From positions 1-64,000 of the forward strand of contig NZ_FOGG01000024.1 in NCBI RefSeq assembly GCF_900111155.1: DNA of 64,000 bases, written 5' to 3'. Shown in pieces: positions 27,171-35,618 of the stretch. Within the stretch, counting starts at the first letter, position 1; every line of letters starts with the position of its first letter. The stretch is from Pedobacter rhizosphaerae (GTDB taxonomy: Bacteria; Bacteroidota; Bacteroidia; Sphingobacteriales; Sphingobacteriaceae). A program made the translations under genes and the position numbers. Below the pieces are notes generated by a model. The model made no database searches, was not told the origin of the DNA, and worked only from the letters and a program-made list of their open reading frames with translations.

Positions 27171-27554
27171 TTAAATTCCTGTATTGAGTACCTCATCCTC
27201 ATCTCTTTGCTGAACGGGATGTTTTACATCCTTAAAATCATCAGATGAACTTCCTGTGCCGCTTGCCGCACTCTCTACACTTGGATGCCTGTCGGCAGAA
27301 TGATATGAATCGTCGCTTAGAGAATCTTTTCCTTGTGTTCCGGTGTTATCGTAACCGTCTTTAGCTTTTACAGGCATATTCCTTAAGTTGGTTGCATTTT
27401 CTTTTGCAATGGTTTCTCTACCAAAACTGGTCACTTCATTGGTATCATTTCCCTGTTCATAAGCTTTTTGAACGTCAGATTTTTCTGCGGCTTCTTTATC
27501 ATCACCAACATATCCTTCTAAATGTTCTTTTTTGTTATAAATACTCGTTTTCAT
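27171..27554 (-). CDS. Hydrophilic, probably disordered protein
   Basis: A 127-residue protein full of Asp, Ser, Gly, Lys and Asn (GKDSLSDDSYHSADRHPSVE, then DDFKDVKHPVQQRDEDEV). There is no hydrophobic core and no signal peptide. It resembles stress-induced disordered proteins only in composition. The DEDE-rich tail and a QQRDE motif are reminiscent of PEQRDENG in the 65-residue protein at 26129, suggesting related proteins. It is first in a two-gene minus-strand unit with the YtxH-like gene. Confidence 0.65.
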   Translation of the reverse strand: MKTSIYNKKEHLEGYVGDDKEAAEKSDVQKAYEQGNDTNEVTSFGRETIAKENATNLRNMPVKAKDGYDNTGTQGKDSLSDDSYHSADRHPSVESAASGTGSSSDDFKDVKHPVQQRDEDEVLNTGI

Positions 27555-27693
27555 AACTTCCTTTTCTTAAAAAACATTTCCAAAAGGTAAAAGTTTTCAA
27601 TAGCTGTCCTTTTAATAGATTTTAGCATAATTATTTCATTGCCATTTTTCGCTTTTGATTAACTTGCGCCATATTTAATATAGGCTATTATAA

Positions 27694-29037
27694 ATGGATT
27701 GGAAATATTTACTCTCAAATAAAAGGTTTGGTCAGGAACAGTATGGTGCAAGTACAGATAAAGCAAGATCTGATTTCCAACGGGATTACGACAGACTGAT
27801 TTTTTCTTCTCCATTTAGGCGTTTGCAAAATAAAACACAGGTATTCCCCTTGCCTGGGAGTGTTTTTGTTCATAATCGCTTAACACATAGTTTGGAGGTG
27901 GCCAGTGTAGCCAGGTCAATGGCTAATATTTTCCTCAATACCGTGGAAGAAAGAAACCCAGATTTGATCAAAGAAGCACCTTTAATTACAGAGGTTGGAA
28001 ATATTGTTGCAGCTGCCGCCCTGGCGCATGATCTGGGTAACCCCGCATTTGGTCACTCCGGCGAGGCCGCAATCTCCAGATATTTCACCGATGGCGATGG
28101 AAAGGTGTATAAAGATCAGATGAGCGATGAACAATGGCATGATTTGATCAATTTTGAAGGAAATGCAAATGCCATCAGGATTTTAACCCACCCACTCAAA
28201 GGAAAGGGAAATGATGCTTATGCCTTAACTTATTCTACTTTGGCATCTATCGCCAAATATCCTTGTTCTTCTATAGCAGGTAAACAAAAAGGATTACTAC
28301 ACCGTAAAAAATATGGCTTTTTCCAGTCAGAAGTAGAAACCTTTAAAAGAATTGCTACAGAACTTCATCTGGAACAGGAGGAATCGGAGCACTTAATTTA
28401 TAAAAGACACCCCTTGGTGTATATCGTAGAAGCAGCAGATGACATCTGTTATAGCATTATCGATTTGGAAGATGCACATCGACTGAAAATATTATCTTAT
28501 GAAGAGGTGAAGGGTTATTTATTACCTTTTGCGAATTCGAAAACGATTGAAGATCGTTTGATAAATGATTATGAAGATGATGATGCAAAAATTGGACTTT
28601 TAAGGGCAAAGGCAATTAATACCTTAACAGGTTTATGTGCCAACATATTTTACAGAGAACAGGAACTGTTATTGAAGGGAGATTTAAATTACAGTCTCAC
28701 CGACTTAATTCCTGAGCCCTATTTAACTGCCTGGAAAGCTATTGAGGCAGTTTCCATCGAGCGGATTTATAATTTCTCATCAGTAATCCAGAAAGAAGTG
28801 GCAGGATATAAAATCATGGCTGGATTGTTAGAGGAGTTTGTGCCTGCATTGATTAATAACAACACGCATTATTACAAGAAACTCGTAAAACTGATTCCTA
28901 AGCAATATCACACCGATTTACCTGATATTTACTCACGTACGCAAAGTGTATTGGATTTTGTTTCGGGCATGACTGACTTATATGCCGTAGATCTTTATCG
29001 GAATATCAAAGGGATTTCTTTTCCGTCAGAAACTTAA
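27694..29037 (+). CDS. dgt: Deoxyguanosinetriphosphate triphosphohydrolase-like dNTPase
   Basis: An HD-domain enzyme that hydrolyses dNTPs to deoxynucleoside and tripolyphosphate, limiting dNTP pools. The 447-residue protein has the metal ligands H65 (LTHSLEVA), H112-D113 (AHDLGNPAFGHSGE), and the later Asp in VEAADDICYSIIDLEDAH. The N-terminal FSSPFRRLQNKTQVFPLP is typical. Substrate preference (dGTP or any dNTP) cannot be fixed from sequence. It is convergent with the coiled-coil protein across a long terminator. Confidence 0.93.
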   Translation: MDWKYLLSNKRFGQEQYGASTDKARSDFQRDYDRLIFSSPFRRLQNKTQVFPLPGSVFVHNRLTHSLEVASVARSMANIFLNTVEERNPDLIKEAPLITEVGNIVAAAALAHDLGNPAFGHSGEAAISRYFTDGDGKVYKDQMSDEQWHDLINFEGNANAIRILTHPLKGKGNDAYALTYSTLASIAKYPCSSIAGKQKGLLHRKKYGFFQSEVETFKRIATELHLEQEESEHLIYKRHPLVYIVEAADDICYSIIDLEDAHRLKILSYEEVKGYLLPFANSKTIEDRLINDYEDDDAKIGLLRAKAINTLTGLCANIFYREQELLLKGDLNYSLTDLIPEPYLTAWKAIEAVSIERIYNFSSVIQKEVAGYKIMAGLLEEFVPALINNNTHYYKKLVKLIPKQYHTDLPDIYSRTQSVLDFVSGMTDLYAVDLYRNIKGISFPSET

Positions 29038-29059
29038 TTTATCCCTATACAAAGCAAAA

Positions 29060-29098
29060 GAGCCCGTTAAACCTATCTAATAAAGGTTTAACGGGCTC
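29060..29098. terminator. Bidirectional terminator after dgt
   Basis: GAGCCCGTTAAACCT (29060-29074) pairs perfectly with AGGTTTAACGGGCTC (29084-29098), between convergent genes. Confidence 0.88.
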
Positions 29099-29117
29099 AA
29101 ATCTTTTTAAGATTTAT

Positions 29118-29729
29118 TTATCTGCCTCTGCCATCATCCCACTTATTTCGCTCGTCTTGTAGTTCGCGTGCAAGTTTCATTTCTTTATCCTTTGCCTTAA
29201 CTTTATGCGTTTGGAATTCATCTGCTACTTCCTGGTAGAGTTGCGTTCTATAGATGGCCTCTCTCCGGTATTTGCCAGATTGGAATACAATGAATGCGAG
29301 TACAGCTGCCAGAACAATAATGATTGTCCACACAATAGTGTTGTAAGTACCCTTGTTAAAAGAAATACCTAGAAACTTAATTTCATTAACCATGGCATTT
29401 GAAGAGGCCAGGGAGCTCTCTTTCCCCGAAACTTCAGTTTTTAATCCGGCAATGTTTTCGTTCTGCGATTTAATTTGTTGTCGGGCCTCCTGAAGCTGTT
29501 TACGCTCTTTCTTCAATGTATCATTAACACTTTTCCATAGTGAAGATAGCCTTGAAGGATTAATCAATCTAGCTCCATTAAAGTTTTTTGATTTAGACAA
29601 CATGAAATTATACTGCCCGTTTAAAGAAGGGTCGGCATTTTTTGAAGTGTCTCTAACAACTTGGGCGAATGTTGTACTGAACATCAACATGGCCATAAAA
29701 AACAGTAAAAGGTGTTTTGGTTTTTGCAT
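29118..29729 (-). CDS. Secreted/membrane coiled-coil protein of unknown function
   Basis: A 203-residue protein. The start MQKPKHLLLFFMAMLMFSTTFAQ gives a good signal peptide; an upstream in-frame start at 29822 adds an unlikely basic stretch. A segment NGQYNFMLSKSKNFNGARLINPSRLSSLWKSVNDTLKKERK is followed by a coiled coil (residues about 75-115) and a transmembrane helix (TIVWTIIIVLAAVLAFIVFQ, about residues 133-152). A basic C-terminal helix follows. I recall similar Bacteroidota proteins labelled tRNA methyltransferase in databases, but no methyltransferase motif is visible. The function is unknown. Confidence 0.75.
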   Translation of the reverse strand: MQKPKHLLLFFMAMLMFSTTFAQVVRDTSKNADPSLNGQYNFMLSKSKNFNGARLINPSRLSSLWKSVNDTLKKERKQLQEARQQIKSQNENIAGLKTEVSGKESSLASSNAMVNEIKFLGISFNKGTYNTIVWTIIIVLAAVLAFIVFQSGKYRREAIYRTQLYQEVADEFQTHKVKAKDKEMKLARELQDERNKWDDGRGR

Positions 29730-29899
29730 AGTTAAATTATAGATTCTTAATGTAAAACTACGTTTTAAATATTTTCTTTTCGATCCACCGGGATAAATCT
29801 TAATGTGAAAATATAAAAACAAGTTCGTTTTGATTTATAACATAACAATTTTATCGGAGATTTATTATAATTTAATTAACGATAGATTACATTTGTTCC

Positions 29900-31156
29900 A
29901 TGCAAATAGGAATAATAGGCTTGGGCGATATGGGCAAATTGTATGCTTTATCGTTTGCCGCTTCAGGATATAAGGTATGTGGGGCAGATATGCCACTGCG
30001 TTTTGCTGACTTAAAAAAGGAGCTTGAACCTAAGGGAATCGAGATTTTGGTTGATGGGCATGAGGTTTCCCGAAAATCAGATTTCATCATTTATTGTGTG
30101 GAGGCAGAAAAGATAGATGAGGTGGTTTCAACCTTTGCACGTTCTACCAAATTTGGCGCAATTGTTTCCGGGCAAACTTCAGTTAAGCATCCTGAAATAG
30201 CTGCCTTTGAAAAATACCTTCCCGAAGATGTTCAGATCGTAACTTGTCATTCGCTACACGGACCAGCTTTTAGCCCTGAAGGGCAAACACTTGTTGTGGT
30301 AAGGCATCGGGCTACTGATGAGGTTTACGCAAAAGCCCTTCAGGTATACCAGTCTTTAAAATCCATCATCATCGAAATGGATGATTATAAAGAGCACGAT
30401 CGGATAGTGGCCGATACGCAGGCAGTTACCCATATGGGTTTCGAAAGTATGGGCTCTGCCTGGAAGAATGCTGGTTTTTTCCCCTGGGATAACCCTGCTT
30501 ATGCAGGAGGAATAGATAATGTTAAGATTTTAACTACATTAAGGATTTTTAGCTACAAATCTCACATTTATGCCGGTTTGGCCATCTTAAACCCATATGC
30601 ACAGAAACAGGTTAAGTACTATGCACAGGCAGAGTCTGAATTATTTAAATTGATGATTTGCGAGAATGAAGCTGAATTCAGGGCTAAAATTTTTGCTGCC
30701 CGCGATTTTGTTTTCCATGAAAGCAGGCAGCTTTTGTTGCTCGATGATAAGATTATGAAGGAATTTAGTCTTTCTGACGCTGAGCACAAACAGAAGCCCA
30801 ATTCTCACCTCAGTTTGCTGAGTATGGTATATGCCTGGTATAAAATGGGCGTTAATCCATACGATAACCTGATATGCCAAACACCGCCCTTTAAATTGCG
30901 TTTAGGCATAGCCGAATATTTATTTAAGAATGAAGACATGCTGGAAGAGTCTATCCAAACGGCTTTATATGATAAATCAATCAGAGGTGATGATTTAGAG
31001 TTTCATACGGCAGTGCACGAGTGGGCATCTATTATTGGTTATGGTGATATTAACGGGTATAAGGCGCATTTCGAAGCTGCAAAATCCTTTTTTGCCAATA
31101 GATTGAATGATGGAAGAGATTTAAGTGCGGAGATGATTAAGCGGCTGGGAAAATAG
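29900..31156 (+). CDS. Prephenate dehydrogenase, fungal TYR1-like
   Basis: A 418-residue NAD(P)-dependent dehydrogenase predicted to convert prephenate to 4-hydroxyphenylpyruvate for tyrosine synthesis. The Rossmann motif GIIGLGDMG is at residues 3-11. Then come GHEVSRKSDFIIYCVEA, SGQTSVKHPEIAAFEKYLP, HSLHGPAF, ADTQAVTHMGFESMGSAW, and PNSHLSLLSMV. These match, as I remember it, the yeast Tyr1 protein along its whole length, rather than the shorter bacterial TyrA. No other aromatic-pathway gene is adjacent. TACATTTG ends 4 nt before the ATG. The reading as TYR1-like is strong; the NADP preference is not shown. Confidence 0.85.
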   Translation: MQIGIIGLGDMGKLYALSFAASGYKVCGADMPLRFADLKKELEPKGIEILVDGHEVSRKSDFIIYCVEAEKIDEVVSTFARSTKFGAIVSGQTSVKHPEIAAFEKYLPEDVQIVTCHSLHGPAFSPEGQTLVVVRHRATDEVYAKALQVYQSLKSIIIEMDDYKEHDRIVADTQAVTHMGFESMGSAWKNAGFFPWDNPAYAGGIDNVKILTTLRIFSYKSHIYAGLAILNPYAQKQVKYYAQAESELFKLMICENEAEFRAKIFAARDFVFHESRQLLLLDDKIMKEFSLSDAEHKQKPNSHLSLLSMVYAWYKMGVNPYDNLICQTPPFKLRLGIAEYLFKNEDMLEESIQTALYDKSIRGDDLEFHTAVHEWASIIGYGDINGYKAHFEAAKSFFANRLNDGRDLSAEMIKRLGK

Positions 31157-31177
31157 ATTTAATTTAATGCGCTTCTC

Positions 31178-32500
31178 ATGCCTTCTTATTCTTTCAATTT
31201 TCAGATAGTAAAATCAGTAAGATATCTTATCTACGGTGCCATATTGGGCTTCAGTTTAATGGTTACACTGTTGCTATGCAATGTGTTAAATATTGTGCTG
31301 ATTATATTGGCCGTTTTTGTTCCTTTTATCGTAGGTGGCTGGCTTTTTTATCAGAAGGGGAAGGGATCAGATCAGATCGTTCTAGATAATGGTGGCTTCA
31401 CTTCCTCATTTTTTGGTAGAGTGGAGTATAAGGAGATAGATCGTATTCCACATCCTGCCTGGTTTGGTGCGCCGGCACCTTCATTAAAGATTGTGTTGAA
31501 ATCTGGCCGTAAGTTGGTGTGGGGGGTGAGCGATATAGGCAGTGTATTTAATACTTCAGCCGATGCGGTAATATTCAGAAATTTTATAGATGATTTGCAT
31601 GTTCATCTCGAGCGGGATATTCCATCAGCAGCTCCTGAAAAAGATTCACAGCTTGTTAATGGCGACCTACTTTCAAAAGAAAGTCCATTCCGGCAGCTTG
31701 ATAAAATTAAAACCAAGTATAGTAAACAAGCGATTATTTGGCCTGTTGGAATTCTCTTTTCAATACTCATTTTTGTTAAAACGTGCGGAACAGATTTTAT
31801 TCGGGAGAACAAGGATAGAGAAATAAAGGAGGCTTTCCGAAATAGTGAGCTGCGTTACAAAGAAAATATTAAGGCTTCTAAACTGGTACTGGATAGTTTT
31901 GCTAAAACCTTAGGGCCAGTTTACCTTTACAGTAATGATCAGGATATCGACGTTTTATTGCTTCCCATAATCAAAGAAGAAAATACATTGGATCGGATAC
32001 CTGCATTAAAACACGCCCTTACAAATGTAGAACTCAGAAAGTTTATTCAGCATCCAGATAGCGCCCAATTTGTGACCGTATTGCTGGATAAGCATAAAAA
32101 GATGACGATGATGAAGAAAAGTATGATGAACTATGGCGACTCCAGTAATACTTTTCTATTCCTGCGATTTTATGATCCAAGCCAAAAGCTAAACCCCGAT
32201 CCCTATATTAAGAATAAACCAGTAGATTCTTCAACTTTCGTACCTTTTGATGTAACTACAGCTGTAATGATTAAAAAAGGGCAGTCCGTAAGTGAAAGCT
32301 TAGAAAATTCTGTAGTTTCTTTAAAAATGATGCTGGCACAGGCCAGGCTTAGGCCAGCGTTTCGAATTTATTTGAGTGGAGCACAATATAATAATGTTTC
32401 TAAAGTACTTTTCGATGAGGCGGTAGTTGCACTTAAGAAGAAATTGGTAGCGGTGGAGGTAGATACGAGCCAATTTAGCCTGAAGGAGCATAATCAATAA
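31178..32500 (+). CDS. Membrane protein of unknown function
   Basis: A 440-residue protein with two hydrophobic segments near the N-terminus (about residues 16-58, possibly a hairpin) and one at about 187-203 (IIWPVGILFSILIFVKT). Between them lies a PH-like region (DQIVLDNGGFTSSFFGRVEYKEIDRI) that resembles bacterial PH domains. The C-terminal 230 residues are soluble and predicted extracytoplasmic or cytoplasmic with no recognisable motif. It starts 21 bp after the TYR1-like gene and is probably co-transcribed. No family is claimed. Confidence 0.75.
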   Translation: MPSYSFNFQIVKSVRYLIYGAILGFSLMVTLLLCNVLNIVLIILAVFVPFIVGGWLFYQKGKGSDQIVLDNGGFTSSFFGRVEYKEIDRIPHPAWFGAPAPSLKIVLKSGRKLVWGVSDIGSVFNTSADAVIFRNFIDDLHVHLERDIPSAAPEKDSQLVNGDLLSKESPFRQLDKIKTKYSKQAIIWPVGILFSILIFVKTCGTDFIRENKDREIKEAFRNSELRYKENIKASKLVLDSFAKTLGPVYLYSNDQDIDVLLLPIIKEENTLDRIPALKHALTNVELRKFIQHPDSAQFVTVLLDKHKKMTMMKKSMMNYGDSSNTFLFLRFYDPSQKLNPDPYIKNKPVDSSTFVPFDVTTAVMIKKGQSVSESLENSVVSLKMMLAQARLRPAFRIYLSGAQYNNVSKVLFDEAVVALKKKLVAVEVDTSQFSLKEHNQ

Positions 32501-32507
32501 TTTACTC

Positions 32508-32576
32508 CTCAGTAATTCACCATCATTCACTCATTCATTTCTTTACTCATTCATTTCTTTACTCATTCAATCATTT
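32508..32576. repeat. Dispersed ATTCACTCATT-type repeat
   Basis: Runs of CATTCACTCATTCA and TTTCTTTACTCATTCA (three near-identical words). It lacks a clear left arm, so it is a half-site or a degenerate copy of the hairpin family at 23361 and 46245. Confidence 0.55.
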
Positions 32577-32651
32577 CTATATAGCATATAGACTTTATTT
32601 TATCCGCTTAATCCTTCGTTTAGAAGAAAACTGTAGATTATATTTGTCTGC

Positions 32652-33488
32652 ATGTCGGTATTGCTATTTACCTTAATTGTTTTGGTTGGCGCACTTCTAG
32701 CTGGTTTTTTGGGCTCACTAACCGGTTTAGGTGGTGGAGTAATTATTATTCCCTTATTAACCCTGGGTTTAGGAGTGGATATTCATTACGCCATTGGAGC
32801 ATCAATTGTATCGGTTATAGCAACGTCATCAGGTTCGGCGGCAGCGTATGTAAAAGAAGGAATTACCAATATCCGAATCGGGATGTTTCTGGAAATTGCC
32901 ACAACTGTTGGGGCCATATGCGGGGCAATTGTAGCGGTTTATCTTAACCCGGATTATATTGCGATAATTTTTGGCTTTATATTGATTTTTTCGGCAATCA
33001 TGACGCTAAAGAAAAAAGTAGATCACTCTACACAAGATGATTCCAGTAAGTTGGCCAGGTTTTTTAAGTTGAATGGTAGTTTTCCTGATAAAGGCGTAAC
33101 ACAAACCTATGCCGTTAAAAATGTTGCAGGCGGCTTTTCTATGATGCTTTTCGCAGGTACACTTTCTGGATTATTGGGTATTGGGAGTGGAGCTTTGAAA
33201 GTGATTGCAATGGATAATATTATGCGTTTGCCTTTTAAAGTGTCTACCACCACCAGTAATTTTATGATGGGGGTTACGGCGGCAGCCAGTGCCATCGTTT
33301 ATCTCCACAGGGGGCAAATTGATCCGGGCATAGCTATGCCAGTGTGTATTGGCGTGTTAACAGGGGCTACAGTTGGCTCAAAGGTATTGATTAAAACAAA
33401 GACAGATAAACTAAAGGCTGTGTTTGCGGTGGTTGTTATTTTTCTGGCCCTGCAAATGATATATAAAGGTTTAAGTGGCACAATGTAA
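32652..33488 (+). CDS. TauE/SafE family membrane permease
   Basis: A 278-residue polytopic protein with about eight hydrophobic helices and the internal repeat typical of TauE/SafE (DUF81): GSLTGLGGGVIIIPLLTLGLG near the start and GTLSGLLGIGSGALKVIAMD in the second half. Members move sulfite, sulfoacetate or similar anions across the inner membrane. The substrate here is unknown. It overlaps the next gene by one base (TAATG), which implies translational coupling. TATATTTG ends 5 nt before the ATG. Confidence 0.9.
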   Translation: MSVLLFTLIVLVGALLAGFLGSLTGLGGGVIIIPLLTLGLGVDIHYAIGASIVSVIATSSGSAAAYVKEGITNIRIGMFLEIATTVGAICGAIVAVYLNPDYIAIIFGFILIFSAIMTLKKKVDHSTQDDSSKLARFFKLNGSFPDKGVTQTYAVKNVAGGFSMMLFAGTLSGLLGIGSGALKVIAMDNIMRLPFKVSTTTSNFMMGVTAAASAIVYLHRGQIDPGIAMPVCIGVLTGATVGSKVLIKTKTDKLKAVFAVVVIFLALQMIYKGLSGTM

Positions 33489-33883
33489 TGGCTGAGACGA
33501 GAAAAGAAAATTTGAACGATAGGGATATCCAGGTGATCTTGGGCACACTTTTACGTGCCGGAGTAATTATTTCTATGAGCATAGTACTGCTTGGGGGCAT
33601 AATATACCTGGTGCATAACAAGGGTGTAATAACCGATTATGCGGTATTCAAACCAGAGCTGTCTAAATTTTCTTCCATTGCATCTATTTTCAAAGGGGTT
33701 TTAACCTTTCATGGCGATGCGATTGTTCAATTTGGCGTTTTGATGCTGATATTCACGCCTATAGCACGTATCGTTTTCGCACTTTTTAGCTTTTTAATCG
33801 AACGAGATTACCTATATGTTCTTATCGGTATCATCATACTTGGGATCATCACTATCAGTTTAAATGGCGGATTGGCACATTAG
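33488..33883 (+). CDS. DUF1634 membrane protein
   Basis: A 131-residue protein with three hydrophobic helices (about residues 18-42, 70-96 and 104-126). The family is often encoded directly after a TauE/SafE permease, exactly as here, with the start codon overlapping the previous stop codon. It is probably an accessory subunit of that permease; this is inferred from the pairing. It is the last gene of the block that interrupts the S10 operon. Confidence 0.88.
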   Translation: MAETRKENLNDRDIQVILGTLLRAGVIISMSIVLLGGIIYLVHNKGVITDYAVFKPELSKFSSIASIFKGVLTFHGDAIVQFGVLMLIFTPIARIVFALFSFLIERDYLYVLIGIIILGIITISLNGGLAH

Positions 33884-33947
33884 CCCTGCTTTTTTAGCTA
33901 ACTTCCCATCTATCAGCAAATTATTTGAAAAAATATTTAGCTAACTA

Positions 33948-33978
33948 TTTGAAAATTAATAATTCTTTCCTATTTTTG
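33948..33978 (+). promoter_or_regulatory. Consensus promoter of the rplC operon
   Basis: TTTG at 33948-33951, a 19-bp spacer, and TATTTTTG at 33971-33978: a perfect match to the Bacteroidota TTTG-N19-TAnnTTTG consensus. It restarts transcription of the S10/spc genes after the 8-kb interruption. Confidence 0.9.
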
Positions 33979-33981
33979 CCG

Positions 33982-34039
33982 TCCCTTTCGGGGGATGTAC
34001 AACCACCTTGAACGAAGCCCTACTGCTTCGATGGGTGTT
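33982..34039 (+). ncRNA. Candidate structured leader of rplC
   Basis: A first hairpin TCCC/GGGA (33982-33985 with 33992-33995) is followed by a second with a 6-bp stem CGAAGC/GCTTCG (34013-34018 with 34025-34030) and an outer stem AAC(C)ACC/GGTGTT (34001-34007 with 34034-34039). It occupies almost the whole 5' UTR. It is possibly a ribosomal-protein binding site. Confidence 0.5.
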
Positions 34040-34054
34040 AAATTAAAAGATAAA

Positions 34055-34672
34055 ATGTCAGGAATTATTGGAAAAAAAGTAGGAATGACCAGTATTTTCG
34101 ATGCTGAAGGAAGAAACATTCCTTGTACAGTGATCGAAGCTGGGCCTTGTGTAGTTACACAGGTAAAAACCGAAGAAAAAGACGGTTATTCATCTATCCA
34201 GTTAGGATACGATGAGGCTAAAGAGAAAAACACAACTCAACCGTTAAAAGGCCATTTCGCTAAAGCGAACACAACTCCAAAACGCAAACTGGTAGAATTC
34301 AACTCGTTTACAACAGCACTTAATTTAGGTGATGTAGTAACAGTTGATGCATTCGCAGAAGGCGATTTTGTTGATGTTGTAGGAACCTCAAAAGGTAAAG
34401 GTTTTCAAGGTGTTGTGAAACGCCACGGATTTGGTGGTGTTGGTATGCAGACTCACGGTCAGCATAACCGTTTACGTGCCCCAGGTTCATTGGGAGCATC
34501 ATCTTTCCCTTCACGTGTATTCAAAGGAATGCGCATGGCAGGAAGAACAGGTGGAGACAGAGTGAAAATTCAAAACTTACAGGTTTTGAAAGTTTACGCT
34601 GATCAAAACTTATTAGTAGTTAGTGGTTCCATTCCAGGAGCTAAGGGTTCTTACGTAATCTTAGATAAGTAG
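34055..34672 (+). CDS. rplC: 50S ribosomal protein L3
   Basis: A 205-residue early-assembly 23S rRNA-binding protein. The start at 34055 (MSGIIGKKVGMTSIFD) is fixed by family alignment; an in-frame ATG at 33995 lies inside the structured leader. FGGVGMQTHGQHNRLRAPGSLGASSFPSRVFKGMRMAG carries the conserved loop near the peptidyl-transferase centre, including the glutamine methylated in other bacteria. It is first in its transcript, with its own promoter. Confidence 0.97.
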   Translation: MSGIIGKKVGMTSIFDAEGRNIPCTVIEAGPCVVTQVKTEEKDGYSSIQLGYDEAKEKNTTQPLKGHFAKANTTPKRKLVEFNSFTTALNLGDVVTVDAFAEGDFVDVVGTSKGKGFQGVVKRHGFGGVGMQTHGQHNRLRAPGSLGASSFPSRVFKGMRMAGRTGGDRVKIQNLQVLKVYADQNLLVVSGSIPGAKGSYVILDK

Positions 34673-34676
34673 TCAG

Positions 34677-35306
34677 ATGGAAGTTAAAGTATTAAACATT
34701 TCAGGTAAAGAAACAGGTGCCAAGGTGCAACTTCCTGAATCGGTATTCGGTATCGAGCCTAACGACCACGCGATTTATTTAGATGTAAAACAGTATTTGG
34801 CTAACCAACGTCAAGGTACTCACAAATCTAAACAACGTAATGAGATTGCAGGTTCTACTCGCAAACTATACAAACAAAAAGGTACAGGTGGTGCACGTGC
34901 AGGAAGCATTAAATCTCCATTATTCAATGGTGGTGGTCGTGTTTTCGGTCCTCAGCCACGTGATTACAGTTTTAAATTGAACAAGAAATTAAAATCTTTA
35001 GCACGTAAATCAGCTTTAGCTTATAAAGCGAAAGATAACAACGTGGTAGTTTTAGAAGATTTCAACTTCGATACGATTAAAACTAAAAACTTCACAAGTT
35101 TAATCGCTGCGTTAAACGTAGGTTCTGAGAAAACTTTGTTGGTTTTACCTGCGCAAAATAATAATATCTATTTATCAAGCAGAAACGTTCAGAAAACTAA
35201 AGTAATTACTGCAGCAGAATTAAATACATATGATGTATTAAACGCTGGCAAACTTTTATTAACTGCAGATTCTGTTAAAACTTTGGAGGAGGCATTTGCC
35301 AAGTAA
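34677..35306 (+). CDS. rplD: 50S ribosomal protein L4
   Basis: A 209-residue protein lining the exit tunnel through its extended loop (QRQGTHKSKQRNEIAGSTRKLYKQKGTGGARAGSIKSP). In E. coli it represses its own operon, but no equivalent leader can be proved here. It starts 4 bp after rplC and ends 1 bp before rplW. Confidence 0.97.
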   Translation: MEVKVLNISGKETGAKVQLPESVFGIEPNDHAIYLDVKQYLANQRQGTHKSKQRNEIAGSTRKLYKQKGTGGARAGSIKSPLFNGGGRVFGPQPRDYSFKLNKKLKSLARKSALAYKAKDNNVVVLEDFNFDTIKTKNFTSLIAALNVGSEKTLLVLPAQNNNIYLSSRNVQKTKVITAAELNTYDVLNAGKLLLTADSVKTLEEAFAK

Positions 35307-35307
35307 T

Positions 35308-35598
35308 ATGGAAATTTTAAAAAAACCAATATTAACCGAAAAAGCTTCAGCTTTAACTGAGAAATCTAACCGTTTCACATTTAGCGTAAACCATAAAGCA
35401 AACAAATTGCAAATTAAAGCAGCTATTGAGAAATTATACGGTGTTACTATCGTAGCTATCAATACAATGGTTGTAGATGGAAAAGCTAAATCTCGTTACA
35501 CTAAAGCAGGTTTTGTTTCAGGCCGTAGCCCGAAATACAAAAAAGCAATCGTAACGTTAAAAGACGGTGAAACAATAGATTATTACGCAAATCTTTAA
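35308..35598 (+). CDS. rplW: 50S ribosomal protein L23
   Basis: A 96-residue protein at the tunnel exit, docking site for trigger factor and SRP. The start at 35308 (MEILKKPILTEKAS) is set by homology and by the rplD stop one base earlier; an in-frame ATG at 35296 would overlap rplD. The sequence through YGVTIVAINTMVVDGK to ATLKDGETIDYYANL-type ending is complete. Confidence 0.96.
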   Translation: MEILKKPILTEKASALTEKSNRFTFSVNHKANKLQIKAAIEKLYGVTIVAINTMVVDGKAKSRYTKAGFVSGRSPKYKKAIVTLKDGETIDYYANL

Positions 35599-35618
35599 TT
35601 TAATAATTAAAAATAACT

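Noticed and set aside
33995..34054. Upstream start for rplC giving a 20-residue N-terminal extension
   Set aside because: The extra codons lie inside the structured leader, and L3 proteins begin at MSGIIGKKVGM.
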